In this document: positions 17,661-26,227 of the stretch, one piece after another
Position numbering within the stretch: the stretch's first letter is position 1
Layout of the letters: each line of letters starts with the position of its first letter
Assembly: GCF_014842915.1 (NCBI RefSeq)
Contig: NZ_JACYXI010000012.1
Coordinates: 62,001-126,000, forward strand
Length of the DNA stretch: 64,000 bases
DNA from: Roseibium litorale
Lineage (GTDB): Bacteria; Pseudomonadota; Alphaproteobacteria; Rhizobiales; Stappiaceae
Direction of reading: 5' to 3'
Program-made: the position numbers and the translations under genes
Notes under the pieces: model-generated
Told to the model about the DNA's origin: nothing
The model's input: the letters and a program-made list of their open reading frames with translations, nothing else
Database searches by the model: none

Positions 17661-18470
17661 ATGGCCGAGACCTCCGTTCTAGACAAACCGAAATGCCCGG
17701 TTGCTCATGAGGCCGCCCGTGCGGGAGCTCTTTCTGAACTGCGAACAGTCGTCGTGACGGGTGCGAGCCGCGGTATCGGCCACGCAATCGTAAGGCGGTT
17801 CGCCGAGGACGGTTGGCGTATCATCACATGTTCGAGGCAACCCTTCGATGCGGTGCGCTGTCCCTGGGATGCGGGCCCCGAAGATCATTTGCAGATCGAC
17901 CTCTCGGACCGCAAGCGAACGGCCGAGGCGATCGAAGAGATCCGGAACCGTCTCGAGGGGGGACGGCTTGACGCGCTGATCAACAATGCCGGGGTTTCAC
18001 CCAAGGGGGAGGAGGGGGAGCGCCTTAATTCGCTGACCACGCCTGAAATGCTCTGGATGGGGGTGTTCCACGTCAATTTCCTCGCGCCTTTGCTACTCGC
18101 ACGCGGACTGTTTGAGGAACTCGCAAATGCAAAGGGATCGATCGTCAACATCACCTCGGTCGTCGGCTCCAAGGTGCATCCCTTTGCCGGTTCGGCCTAT
18201 GCCACGTCGAAAGCGGCTCTTTCCTCGCTGACGCGCGAAATGGCGGCGGATTTTGCGCCGCACGGCATCCGGGTCAATGCGATCGCGCCGGGCGAGATCG
18301 CGACCGGCATCCTGTCGCCGGGCACGGCGGAGCGGTTCGTGCCGCTTATTCCCATGCGCCGCCTCGGTCGGCCAGAGGAAGTTGCAACTGTGGTGGCTTT
18401 CCTGTGCTCCGAGGCGGCAAGCTATGTCACCGGGGAGGAAATCAATATCAATGGCGGTCAACTACTGTAA
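17661..18470 (+). CDS. fixR: FixR-like short-chain dehydrogenase
   Basis: A 269-residue SDR with VVTGASRGIGHAIVRRFAEDGW, the NNAG motif and the YATSK active site, ending in VTGEEININGG. The start at 17661 gives a short pre-Rossmann extension like that of FixR; upstream ATGs would run back across the sigma54 promoter. The symbol is given from context: an SDR transcribed from a -24/-12 promoter directly upstream of nifA is the Bradyrhizobium fixR-nifA arrangement. FixR's reaction is unknown and it is dispensable for fixation in that organism. The gap to nifA (335 bp) is longer than I would expect for a tight operon. Confidence 0.8.
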   Translation: MAETSVLDKPKCPVAHEAARAGALSELRTVVVTGASRGIGHAIVRRFAEDGWRIITCSRQPFDAVRCPWDAGPEDHLQIDLSDRKRTAEAIEEIRNRLEGGRLDALINNAGVSPKGEEGERLNSLTTPEMLWMGVFHVNFLAPLLLARGLFEELANAKGSIVNITSVVGSKVHPFAGSAYATSKAALSSLTREMAADFAPHGIRVNAIAPGEIATGILSPGTAERFVPLIPMRRLGRPEEVATVVAFLCSEAASYVTGEEININGGQLL

Positions 18471-18805
18471 GAGCGTAGGTGTTTTTGTGTATTTGCGATT
18501 CGTTTGTGCATTTTTTCCCGGAAAATGCTGATATTTGGCGCAGGACGGGTCGAGTTATCTCTGCTAGGCTCCGTAAATAGAAGGAACAGAAGCTGCTCTG
18601 AGGGAGAGGCGGGTTCCGGATACATGAGTAAATTGCTTTGCTGGTGCGCTTGAGGCGTTTCTTGCAAGAGTTCGACGCAAAAATACCTTCCGGATACGAG
18701 TTTGGACGTTCCGCGCATTCGGAATGTGAGAACATATGCGCCTTTTGCAGGGCCGATAGGCCTGATCATGCGCGCCGGCAACCTGCCAGAGCAAGGACGC
18801 CGGGT
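18471..18805 (+). other. 335-bp fixR-nifA intergenic region
   Basis: No gene, NifA box or convincing -24/-12 promoter was found here. The first 60 bases are T-rich (runs at about 18480-18520). TGGTGCG-CTTG-AGGC near 18640 keeps GG-N10-GC but is a poor match. nifA could be read through from the fixR promoter or have an unrecognised promoter of its own in this stretch. Confidence 0.4.
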
Positions 18806-20587
18806 ATGAACCACTTCGTTGAAATCGCCGGAACTGATCGCCCATTGACCGGTGCCGGGGAGGCGGCCTGGAACAGGCCCAACCGGACCTCGGATATCGG
18901 GCTGCTCGGCATCTATGAAATCTCCAAACTCCTGAATGAACCGGCACGCCTGGAAACGGTGCTGGCGAGTGTCGCCAATGTGCTGAGTTCCTTTCTCCAG
19001 ATGCAGTTCAGTATGATCGTGATCCTGGATGAAGCCGGCGATCCCGAAATCGTCGCGACCGCGGATGGCGCCGGTGACAGTACGGAACGCAGGGTTGATT
19101 TCCTGCCGCAGGCCGTGATTGACCAGCTGGTTGCCACGCAGACACCGGTCGTTGTCCAGAACATTGCCTCCGACCCCCTGTTTGCGGAAGTGTCTGAGCG
19201 GATCACGGCGGGCCTGAGCGGCCGCGTGTCCTTTTTGGGCGTTCCGATCAAGGCAGGCGACAAGGTGGTCGGCACCTTGTCGATCGACAGGGTGCGGGAC
19301 GGGACGATGACGTTCAGGATCGACGAGGACCTCCGCTTCCTGAAGATGGTGGCCAATCTGATCGGCCAGTCGGTTAGGCTTCACCGGATCCTGTCGGCCG
19401 ACCGTCAGCGGTTGCTGGACGAACGCAGCGCGTTGGAAAAGGCGCTCACCCAGGAGCTGGCCGACAAGGGCCACCTGCCAACACCGAAGAAGATCGGCGG
19501 TATTGTCGGGGAGAGCGACCGCATCCGGAAGGTGATGCAGACCATCGCCACGGTCGCGAAATCGAACTCCACCGTATTGCTGCGCGGTGAAAGCGGGACC
19601 GGCAAGGAGCTGTTCGCACGGGCCATTCACGACATGTCTGAGCGCAAATCCAAGCCGTTCGTGAAACTCAACTGTGCTGCGCTGCCGGAAAGCGTTTTGG
19701 AGTCCGAACTGTTCGGGCACGAGAAGGGCGCCTTTACCGGAGCCGTCAGTCAGCGTCAGGGCCGCTTCGAAATGGCAAATAGCGGCACTCTTCTGCTTGA
19801 CGAAATCGGAGAGATTTCCGCCAGCTTTCAGGCGAAGCTTCTGCGGGTCCTGCAGGAAGGCGAATTCGAGCGGGTCGGTGGCAACAAAACGCTCAAGGTC
19901 GATGTTCGCCTCGTCTGTGCGACCAACAAGGACCTGGAAACCGCCGTCAGTAAGGGCGAGTTCCGCGCTGATCTTTATTATCGCATCAATGTGGTGCCCG
20001 TCTTCCTGCCGCCTCTGCGGGATCGTCCGGGCGATGTGAGGCTGCTTGCCAGGAATTTCCTGGACCGGTTCAACAAGGAAAACGGGCGTAAGCTGGACTT
20101 CTCGGGTATGGCGCTGAACGTGTTGGAGCGCTGCTATTTTCCGGGCAATGTCCGGGAGCTGGAAAACTGCGTGAGACGTACAGCCACGCTTGCACGCGGC
20201 GGCACGATCGACCGGGGCGACTTTGCCTGTGCCAGCGGCGATTGCCTGTCCGCGCTGTTGTGGACGGGGAGCGGGCGCCGTAATCCGGCAGAACTGACTG
20301 CTGTGGCGCCGGCTTCCGTATTGGCACCGGCTGTTCCGGAAACCGGCACTTCCTGCGCCGGATCCGAGTTCGAACTGCCGGTCGGTCCGGCACAATCCTG
20401 CGGCCATGCGGGCGTCGGCGATTGCCCGGCCATCGCCGGAGGCAGGCCGGCAGACCGGGACCGGCTGATCGAGGCGATGGAGCGCTCTGGCTGGGTCCAG
20501 GCCAAGGCCGCCCGGCTGCTCGGTCTCACGCCGCGGCAGATCGGCTATGCCCTGAAGAAGCAGGGTATCGAGTTGAAGCACATCTAG
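18806..20587 (+). CDS. nifA: NifA, nif-specific sigma54 activator (copy 1)
   Basis: A 593-residue bacterial enhancer-binding protein. It has an N-terminal GAF domain (about residues 40-195), an AAA+ domain with Walker A GESGTGKE (261-268), the sigma54-contact loop GAFTGA (308-313) and Walker B LLLDEIGE, and a Fis-type HTH at the C-terminus. Cys443, Cys455, Cys475 and Cys480 form C-X11-C-X19-C-X4-C, the signature of redox/oxygen-sensitive alphaproteobacterial NifA, so no NifL is needed. The start at 18806 has AAGGA eight bases upstream. It follows fixR and converges on nifV. A second nifA lies at 51926. Confidence 0.97.
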   Translation: MNHFVEIAGTDRPLTGAGEAAWNRPNRTSDIGLLGIYEISKLLNEPARLETVLASVANVLSSFLQMQFSMIVILDEAGDPEIVATADGAGDSTERRVDFLPQAVIDQLVATQTPVVVQNIASDPLFAEVSERITAGLSGRVSFLGVPIKAGDKVVGTLSIDRVRDGTMTFRIDEDLRFLKMVANLIGQSVRLHRILSADRQRLLDERSALEKALTQELADKGHLPTPKKIGGIVGESDRIRKVMQTIATVAKSNSTVLLRGESGTGKELFARAIHDMSERKSKPFVKLNCAALPESVLESELFGHEKGAFTGAVSQRQGRFEMANSGTLLLDEIGEISASFQAKLLRVLQEGEFERVGGNKTLKVDVRLVCATNKDLETAVSKGEFRADLYYRINVVPVFLPPLRDRPGDVRLLARNFLDRFNKENGRKLDFSGMALNVLERCYFPGNVRELENCVRRTATLARGGTIDRGDFACASGDCLSALLWTGSGRRNPAELTAVAPASVLAPAVPETGTSCAGSEFELPVGPAQSCGHAGVGDCPAIAGGRPADRDRLIEAMERSGWVQAKAARLLGLTPRQIGYALKKQGIELKHI

Positions 20588-20597
20588 GCCACTCAAG

Positions 20598-20627
20598 ACG
20601 GCAGGGAACCGGCTGGGTTCCTGCCGT
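20598..20627 (+). terminator. Hairpin after nifA
   Basis: ACGGCAGG and AACC pair with GGTT and CCTGCCGT, giving a 12-bp stem with a single bulged G, 10 bases after the nifA stop. No T-run follows. It lies between convergent nifA and nifV, and is probably a transcript end. Confidence 0.5.
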
Positions 20628-20815
20628 TCATCTCATGTTTCACTGAACCTTCCAGAAAAATGCGCTGTTTGCGGCCCGCAGGATGCGCACAGTCTGCGGT
20701 TCGTAGCGGCCGGATGAACGGAAGCTGTCGCGGCGCTGAGGGCACGGGAGGGGCAAAAAGGGCCGGACAGAGCCTTTTCACAGGCCGCAAAATGCACTCC
20801 GGCGGTTGGCTAACA

Positions 20816-22057
20816 CTAACTATGAAGCCGCCGGTGAAACTCGATGACGTGGCCTGCTCCCGGATCGTCATGCACGTCTTGGATGGGCGTAATCATCGGG
20901 TCCGGGCCGAACCCGAGGAATCCTTCGGCGACCATGAGCAGGCGTTCCAGGTCAGCATTGCCGATCGGCTCCTTGTGTCTGGTCGCATGGTGGCGAACCA
21001 GGGAGAGCAGCACGGGAGCAACACCGGGCTTCAGCGTCCGCCCCATGGCTTCGACCGCGTTGGCGAGCGCCGCTGTGCCTGAATGCTTACCGAGGATGAT
21101 GGTATGACGGCGGCCGAGTTCGGCCGGATCCAGGCCCTGATAGGTTTCCGGAGCCTTCAGGATGGCCGAGACGTGAATACCCGACTCGTGGCTGAAGACA
21201 TCGCTGCCTACGATGGCCTTGCCGTGTGGAATCGGACGCCCTGAGGCCGCCGCGACGCGCGTGGCGAGCATGGGAAGCTGTTTCCAGTCGACGCCGGTTG
21301 CGATACCGTCCAGCCGGCCCAGGGCCACCGCGATCTCCTCAAGGGCAGTGTTGCCCGCCCGCTCTCCAAGGCCGTTGATCGTCGCCGAAATATGACGGGC
21401 ACCGGCGCGTACGGCCGCGAGACTGTTGGCGGTGGCAAGCCCCAGATCGTTGTGGCCGTGGAACTCCACTGCGATACCGCCGGCGGAGACAACCCGTTCG
21501 ACCATTTTCATGGTCGAGAACGGATCCAGGATACCGACGGTATCCGCAAGCCTGAGGCGGAAGGCGCCAGCCTCGGCGGCGATATCAGCCACACGGGCCA
21601 GATGATCCGGATCTGCGCGGGAGGCGTCCTCGCCGCCGATGGCAACCTCAAAACCAGCGTCCAGAGCCATCGGCGTGAACCGGCGGATGCGGGCGAGTGC
21701 TTCTGCCTGCCCGATACCGAGCTTGTTCGACAGCATCAGATCGGACATGGGGATCGACAGGTTCACGGCATTGGCGCCGGTCTGCCGGGCGGCCTTCAGG
21801 TCGCCTTCGGTCATCCGGCACCAGGCAAGCACGCGGAAGTCCCGTCTGAGCCGCGAGATAATGCGAATGCTTTCGATTTCCTCATCGCCCATCGCCGGCG
21901 TTCCCGCCTCGATTTCCGGCACGCCAGCAAGCGCGAGGGATTCGGCTATGTCGATCTTCTCCGACAGGGAAAAGGCGACACCGGGTGCCTGCTCACCATC
22001 ACGGAGCGTCGTGTCGTTCAAAAAGACGAAAGGTGGTTTGTGCGTGGCATCTTGCAT
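20816..22057 (-). CDS. nifV: Homocitrate synthase
   Basis: A 413-residue member of the HMGL/isopropylmalate synthase TIM-barrel family. Visible are [18 protein letters not shown] at the N-terminus, the catalytic [18 protein letters not shown] motif and [16 protein letters not shown]. It condenses acetyl-CoA and 2-oxoglutarate to give R-homocitrate, the organic ligand of FeMo-co. It has its own sigma54 promoter and a NifA box upstream, separating it from the peroxiredoxin gene. It converges on nifA. The 30-40 extra C-terminal residues compared with many NifV are family-like in character. Confidence 0.95.
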   Translation of the reverse strand: MQDATHKPPFVFLNDTTLRDGEQAPGVAFSLSEKIDIAESLALAGVPEIEAGTPAMGDEEIESIRIISRLRRDFRVLAWCRMTEGDLKAARQTGANAVNLSIPMSDLMLSNKLGIGQAEALARIRRFTPMALDAGFEVAIGGEDASRADPDHLARVADIAAEAGAFRLRLADTVGILDPFSTMKMVERVVSAGGIAVEFHGHNDLGLATANSLAAVRAGARHISATINGLGERAGNTALEEIAVALGRLDGIATGVDWKQLPMLATRVAAASGRPIPHGKAIVGSDVFSHESGIHVSAILKAPETYQGLDPAELGRRHTIILGKHSGTAALANAVEAMGRTLKPGVAPVLLSLVRHHATRHKEPIGNADLERLLMVAEGFLGFGPDPMITPIQDVHDDPGAGHVIEFHRRLHS

Positions 22058-22092
22058 TTCAATTCCTCAAACAGACTCCCAGGACCTGTTGA

Positions 22093-22107
22093 GCAAGAGC
22101 TGTGCCA
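22093..22107 (-). promoter_or_regulatory. Sigma54 promoter of nifV
   Basis: Read on the minus strand, TGGCACA-GCTC-TTGC is a near-perfect -24/-12 promoter, ending 36 bp before the nifV ATG. Confidence 0.85.
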
Positions 22108-22149
22108 TGTATTAAGTTGTTGATTTAAATGAAATAAAAAATGAACACC

Positions 22150-22186
22150 TGTGTCGCAAACAAAACAGGGGCGGGTTTGCGACACA
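22150..22186. promoter_or_regulatory. NifA box inside a perfect 12-bp inverted repeat, upstream of nifV
   Basis: TGTGTCGCAAAC (22150-22161) is perfectly inverted as GTTTGCGACACA (22175-22186) with a 13-base spacer. Within it TGTCGCAAACAAAACA (22152-22167) is an exact TGT-N10-ACA NifA box, 45 bp from the nifV -24 element. On the minus strand the same repeat would form a hairpin 45 bases after the peroxiredoxin stop, followed by a T-rich stretch, so it may act both as activator site and as transcript end. Confidence 0.65.
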
Positions 22187-22230
22187 ACAAGGCCGAACAG
22201 GTAGCGCGACTATGCCTTCCAAGTTGTCCG

Positions 22231-22776
22231 TCAGGCTGCGACCGGCTCTGCTTCCTTGAGCGCCTGCAGAATGTTCTGCGGGGACGAGACGCCATAGGGG
22301 TCGCTCTCGCAGTTGTCGGAGAAGCCTTCCTCCTCGAACCACATTTCGATGACGCCGTTGTTGACCACCGCACCGTAGCGCCAGGAGCGCATGCCGAAGC
22401 CCAGATTGTCTTTAGCGACCAGCATGCCCATCTTGCGGGTGAACTCGCCGGAGCCGTCCGGAATGACCTTCACCTTGCCGATGCCTTGCGCCTTGGCCCA
22501 GGCGTTCATGACGAAGGCGTCGTTGACCGAGATGCAGTAGATCTCGTCGATGCCTTTGGCCTTGAAATCGTCATAGAGCTTTTCGAAGTCCGGCAGCTGG
22601 TAGGTGGAACAGGTCGGGGTGAATGCGCCCGGAAGGGAGAAGAGAACCACGCGCTTGCCGGCGAAATAATCGTCAGAGGTCTTGTGTTCCCAGCGAAACG
22701 GGTTCGGGCCTTCGATGCTGTCATCGCGGACGCGGGTGCGGAAGGTCACGTTCGGTACTTTTTTCTGCATGGCCAA
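22231..22776 (-). CDS. Peroxiredoxin (Prx5-like)
   Basis: A 181-residue Prx5-type peroxiredoxin. The peroxidatic cysteine is Cys56 in LPGAFTPTCS; the following YQLPDFEKLYDDFKAKGIDEIYCISVND is typical. A further Cys in DNCESDPYG near residue 157 may resolve it, as in atypical 2-Cys forms. It reduces hydrogen or alkyl peroxides in the cytoplasm using glutaredoxin or thioredoxin. A NifA/RpoN-controlled peroxiredoxin (prxS) is known in Rhizobium etli bacteroids; here the gene follows irr and sufT in the nif island and probably protects nitrogenase. It is 15 bp from irr. Confidence 0.88.
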   Translation of the reverse strand: MAMQKKVPNVTFRTRVRDDSIEGPNPFRWEHKTSDDYFAGKRVVLFSLPGAFTPTCSTYQLPDFEKLYDDFKAKGIDEIYCISVNDAFVMNAWAKAQGIGKVKVIPDGSGEFTRKMGMLVAKDNLGFGMRSWRYGAVVNNGVIEMWFEEEGFSDNCESDPYGVSSPQNILQALKEAEPVAA

Positions 22777-22791
22777 AATCGTCTCCTTTGT

Positions 22792-23256
22792 TCAGATGGC
22801 CGCCGGCCGGCCGGCGCTGACTTTCCTCACCCGGACAATGACGTCGATATGGGTCACTTCCATTCCCTCGGGTGGTTCCGGGATCCCGTCGAAGGAGACA
22901 GAGCCCGGCGGGATGTCGAGAACCTGCTTGTCGTCCTCGACGAAGAAATGGTGATGGCCGGAGGTGTCGGTGTCGAAATAGCTGGAGGCGGATTCCACCG
23001 CTACTTCCCGCAGCAGTCCGGCCTGTCTGAACTGGTGCAGCGTGTTGTAGACGGTTGCCAGAGACAGGTTCGCATTGGCCGCGATCGCCTTCTGATGCAA
23101 TTCGTCGGCATTGAAATGCTGATGCATGCCGGTAAAGAGCAATTCGCCCAGTGCAACGCGCTGGCGCGTGGCCCTGAGTCCAGCCATGCGCAAAACCGCC
23201 TTCAGGCAGGCCTGCTGCGCCGGAATTGGGTGGGTGGAGGGGGTGGTGTCGGGCAT
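22792..23256 (-). CDS. irr: Irr-type Fur family regulator
   Basis: A 154-residue Fur-superfamily repressor. The winged helix is LRMAGLRATRQRVALGELLF..NADELHQKAIAANANLSLATVYNTLHQFRQAGLL, and SGHHHFFVEDDKQVLDIP contains the HHH haem/metal-sensing motif of Irr. It lacks the Cys pairs of zinc-containing Fur. Irr responds to haem and iron status in alphaproteobacteria and represses iron-consuming genes when iron is low. Its placement within the suf/prx/nifV block ties Fe-S supply for nitrogenase to iron status. Whether this is the cell's only Irr cannot be known. Confidence 0.85.
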   Translation of the reverse strand: MPDTTPSTHPIPAQQACLKAVLRMAGLRATRQRVALGELLFTGMHQHFNADELHQKAIAANANLSLATVYNTLHQFRQAGLLREVAVESASSYFDTDTSGHHHFFVEDDKQVLDIPPGSVSFDGIPEPPEGMEVTHIDVIVRVRKVSAGRPAAI

Positions 23257-23304
23257 TTGACTGTCTCCGCGATTTGCCGGGCTGGCGGCCTGGGACGGCT
23301 AGGG

Positions 23305-23676
23305 TCACATGAAACCGAGTTCGAGCTTTGCTTCCTCGGTCATTTTCGACTGATCCCAGGGCGGATCGAAAACGAGGCGCACCACGACGGCATCGATACC
23401 ACTGACGTCGTTGACCGCCTTTTGAACCCAGCCGACGATTTCTCCGGCGACCGGACAGCCCGGAGCTGTCAGGGTCATCTCGATCTCCGCGATATTGAGG
23501 TCATTGACGGTAACGCTGTAGATCAGGCCGAGATCGTAGATATTGACCGGTATTTCCGGGTCCAGAACGGTCCTCAGCGCCGCGATGATGTCTTCCATCT
23601 GGCCGTCACGGCCGGATCTGCCGGTCGCGATGGCGGATGCTGCGTGTTCGTGGTTCTGCAAGCCTCTGTCCATCAT
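23305..23676 (-). CDS. sufT: SufT-like MIP18/DUF59 Fe-S assembly protein
   Basis: A 123-residue DUF59 (MIP18) protein with DPEIPVNIYDLGLIYSVTVND and MTLTAPGCPVAGEIVGWVQ, the usual core with the conserved Cys in the APGCP motif. SufT-type proteins help maturation of Fe-S proteins and lie at the end of SUF operons. It overlaps the sufS stop by 4 bp. The first 25 residues are poorly conserved-looking, so an internal start (for example at MEDIIAAL) is possible. Confidence 0.85.
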   Translation of the reverse strand: MMDRGLQNHEHAASAIATGRSGRDGQMEDIIAALRTVLDPEIPVNIYDLGLIYSVTVNDLNIAEIEMTLTAPGCPVAGEIVGWVQKAVNDVSGIDAVVVRLVFDPPWDQSKMTEEAKLELGFM

Positions 23677-24932
23677 CCGAAAAACTCCTTGACCTTGCGC
23701 AGGCCGGCGGCGAGCGCTTCCACATCCGAATGGGTGTTGTAGAAAGCAAATGATGCCCGGGTCGTCGCGCTGACGCCCAGGTGGTCCATCAGCGGCTGGG
23801 CGCAGTGGCTTCCGGCCCTTACGGCAATGCCTGACCGGTCGAGCAGCATGGATATGTCGTGAGCGTGGAACCCTTCGAGATCGAAGGTCACCAGCGCGCC
23901 TTTTTCAGGCGCATTGCCGAAGATCCTAAGGCCTTCGATGCGGCCCAGTTCCTCGGTGGCGTGGGCGAGCAGCTCGGCTTCGTGTGCGATCGCCGCTGCC
24001 CGGTTCAGGCCGCTCATGTAGGTCAGCGCCGCGCCGAGGCCGATGGCCTGCACGATCGGCGGCGTTCCCGCCTCGAACCTGTGCGGCGGCACGCCGTAGG
24101 TGATCCGCTCGCGGGTAACCGTGCCGATCATCTCGCCACCGCCCTGGTAGGGCTGCATAGTCGCCAGGTGCTCGTGTTTGCCGTAGAGAAAGCCGATGCC
24201 TGTCGGACCGTAGAGCTTGTGGCCGGTGGCGGCATAGAAGTCGCAGTCCAGAGCCTGAACGTCGACCGTCTCGTGAACTGATCCCTGGCAGCCGTCGACC
24301 AGCACTTTGGCGCCTGCGGCGTGGGCCATGCGGATCACGTCGTGCAGGGGTGTGAGCGTGCCCAGTACGTTCGACATGTGCGTCACGGAAACCAGTTTGG
24401 TCTTCGGCGACAGCAGTTTGGAAAAGGCCTCCAGGTCGAACGCGCCATCCTCCGTCAGCGGCACCCATTTCAGCACCGCGCCGTTTCGCTCGCGCAGGAA
24501 ATGCCATGGAACGATGTTGGAATGGTGCTCCATATCCGTGATGATGATTTCATCGCCCGGACCGATCTCAGCGCCAAGGCTCGAGGCGGCCAGATTGATC
24601 GCCTCCGTGCCGCCCTTGGTGAAGATGATTTCCTCCACCTGTGCCGCATTGACGAAGTCGCGGACGACTTCGCGCGCATGTTCGAAGGCGGCCGTCGACT
24701 CGCTCGACAGGAAATGGATACCCCGGTGCACGTTGGCATAGGTCTCCGCATAGGCGCTGGTGATGGCATCCAGCACCACCTGGGGTTTCTGCGCTGAAGC
24801 GGCATTGTCCAGATAGATGAGCGGCTTGCCGTGGACCTCGCGCGCCAGCAGCGGGAAATCGGCGCGGATGGCATCGGCGTCGAAGGCTTCGGACACCGGA
24901 GCGGCCCGGAGCGTGAGCGGATTATCCGGCAT
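23673..24932 (-). CDS. sufS: Cysteine desulfurase SufS
   Basis: A 419-residue class V aminotransferase-fold desulfurase of group II. It has YLDNAASAQKP at the N-terminus, the PLP lysine in ATGHKLYGPTG, and the active Cys in RAGSHCAQP within a short loop typical of SufS rather than IscS or NifS. It mobilises sulfur from cysteine for the SufBCD scaffold. No sufE or sufU gene is visible in the window. It overlaps both sufD (11 bp) and sufT (4 bp). Confidence 0.95.
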   Translation of the reverse strand: MPDNPLTLRAAPVSEAFDADAIRADFPLLAREVHGKPLIYLDNAASAQKPQVVLDAITSAYAETYANVHRGIHFLSSESTAAFEHAREVVRDFVNAAQVEEIIFTKGGTEAINLAASSLGAEIGPGDEIIITDMEHHSNIVPWHFLRERNGAVLKWVPLTEDGAFDLEAFSKLLSPKTKLVSVTHMSNVLGTLTPLHDVIRMAHAAGAKVLVDGCQGSVHETVDVQALDCDFYAATGHKLYGPTGIGFLYGKHEHLATMQPYQGGGEMIGTVTRERITYGVPPHRFEAGTPPIVQAIGLGAALTYMSGLNRAAAIAHEAELLAHATEELGRIEGLRIFGNAPEKGALVTFDLEGFHAHDISMLLDRSGIAVRAGSHCAQPLMDHLGVSATTRASFAFYNTHSDVEALAAGLRKVKEFFG

Positions 24933-26214
24933 GGATCACCTCCGTGGCATGAACGGCGAGCCAGTCCCTGACGGCGCCGGACGCCACTTCGCGCAGGTCC
25001 GGCCGCTCGATCGTGTCCAGGGCTTCCTGGAGGAACGCCTCGACGAGCATTGCCCGGGCCTCCTCTTCCGGGATGCCCCGGGCGCGCAGGAAAAACAGCG
25101 CCTCCCCATCGAGTTCGCCCGCCGTCGCACCGTGGCTGCATTTAACGTCGTCGGCAAATATCTCCAGTTCGGGCTTCGTCGCGATCCGTGCATCCTTGGA
25201 GAGCAGCAGGGCCCGGCTCATCTGGTAGGCGCTGGTCTTCTGCGCATCGGGGCGAACCTTGACGCATCCCTGATAGGCGCTTTTCGATGCGCCCGACAGA
25301 ACGCCCCGGAAAGCCTGGCGGCTGGTGGTGTGCGGAGCCGCGTGGGTGATGATGGTGGTGTTGTCGCAGTGGCTGTTTCCGGTGACCAGAAACGCTCCGT
25401 CGATCTCCACATTGGCATCCTCACCGTTGAGTTCGAACAGCGCCTCGTGGCGGCAGAAATATGCGCCCTCGGACAGGTAGAAGCCCTTGTATTGCGCCGT
25501 TCCTGCCAGTTCGCCCAGGGTCACCGCGCTCTGGCGTGCGTCGCCACCGAGCTGGTCGATCCGGATATGGGTCAGTTTGGCCGATTGCGCCAGGCGGAGC
25601 TCGGTGACGACGGTCGCAAAACCGGGCGTTCCGCCATGGGTTTCCAGGATCGTCGCTTCCGCCCCTTCCTCAAGTTCCACCAGAAGCCGGATATGGCGGC
25701 CATCCAGGCTTTCTGCCCCATCCATGGTCCAGTTGACACGGACGTGCAGCGGGGGTGAGAGGGTCTCGCCCTTGGGTACCCGCAGGACGAAGCCCTGTTC
25801 CATCCGGGCCGTATTAAGGCCCAGGATTGGATGGTTCTTCTGTTCCGTTCCGTTGATCCGGCCGATGGTTCCGGCAAAAGGCGACCCGCTGTCGGCGAGC
25901 ACATCGGTAAGAGGCACGAGATAGTCGTCGGGCAATGCCGACCGGGAGATGTCGAGCACGCCATTTTCAAAGAAGGCGACATAGGCTCCGTCCAGGCAGG
26001 GCAGGGTGCGGGATACGGCGGTGCCCGCCGGTACCCCCGCCAGAGCCTGGGACAGATCGGAATATTTCCACGATTCCTGCCAGCGGTTGGGAATGCCCAG
26101 GGCTGCGAATTTCTCGCGGCCCTGTTCACGGAGTGTCCCGGCCCAAGGGGCGGTGTCCGTCTGAAGCGCGGTCGCCGCCCTCAGAAGGTGGTCGATGGAT
26201 ATGATCTCTCCCAT
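24922..26214 (-). CDS. sufD: SufD scaffold protein
   Basis: A 430-residue SufD. Characteristic pieces are the beta-helix core ALFELNGEDANVEIDGAFL, GASKSAYQGCVKVRPDAQKTSAYQMSRALLLS and IFADDVKCSHGATAGELDGEALFFLRARGI near the C-terminus. SufD pairs with SufB and SufC as the Fe-S scaffold complex. The ATG at 26214 is chosen since it lies 13 bases after the sufC stop with an AGGGCG-like site; an earlier ATG would overlap sufC deeply. Confidence 0.93.
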   Translation of the reverse strand: MGEIISIDHLLRAATALQTDTAPWAGTLREQGREKFAALGIPNRWQESWKYSDLSQALAGVPAGTAVSRTLPCLDGAYVAFFENGVLDISRSALPDDYLVPLTDVLADSGSPFAGTIGRINGTEQKNHPILGLNTARMEQGFVLRVPKGETLSPPLHVRVNWTMDGAESLDGRHIRLLVELEEGAEATILETHGGTPGFATVVTELRLAQSAKLTHIRIDQLGGDARQSAVTLGELAGTAQYKGFYLSEGAYFCRHEALFELNGEDANVEIDGAFLVTGNSHCDNTTIITHAAPHTTSRQAFRGVLSGASKSAYQGCVKVRPDAQKTSAYQMSRALLLSKDARIATKPELEIFADDVKCSHGATAGELDGEALFFLRARGIPEEEARAMLVEAFLQEALDTIERPDLREVASGAVRDWLAVHATEVIHAG

Positions 26215-26227
26215 ATCGCCCTCTCTC

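Noticed and set aside
18628..18660. TGGTGCG-CTTG-AGGC as a sigma54 promoter for nifA
   Set aside because: GG-N10-GC is present but both boxes deviate strongly and there is no NifA box nearby.
18458..20596. Long open frame (712 codons) on the strand opposite nifA
   Set aside because: It mirrors the nifA codons, shows no family motif and has Gln/Arg/His-rich composition typical of antisense frames in GC-rich genes.
22141..23742. 533-codon frame opposite prx, irr and sufT
   Set aside because: It runs across three recognised genes on the other strand and has no protein-like motif.
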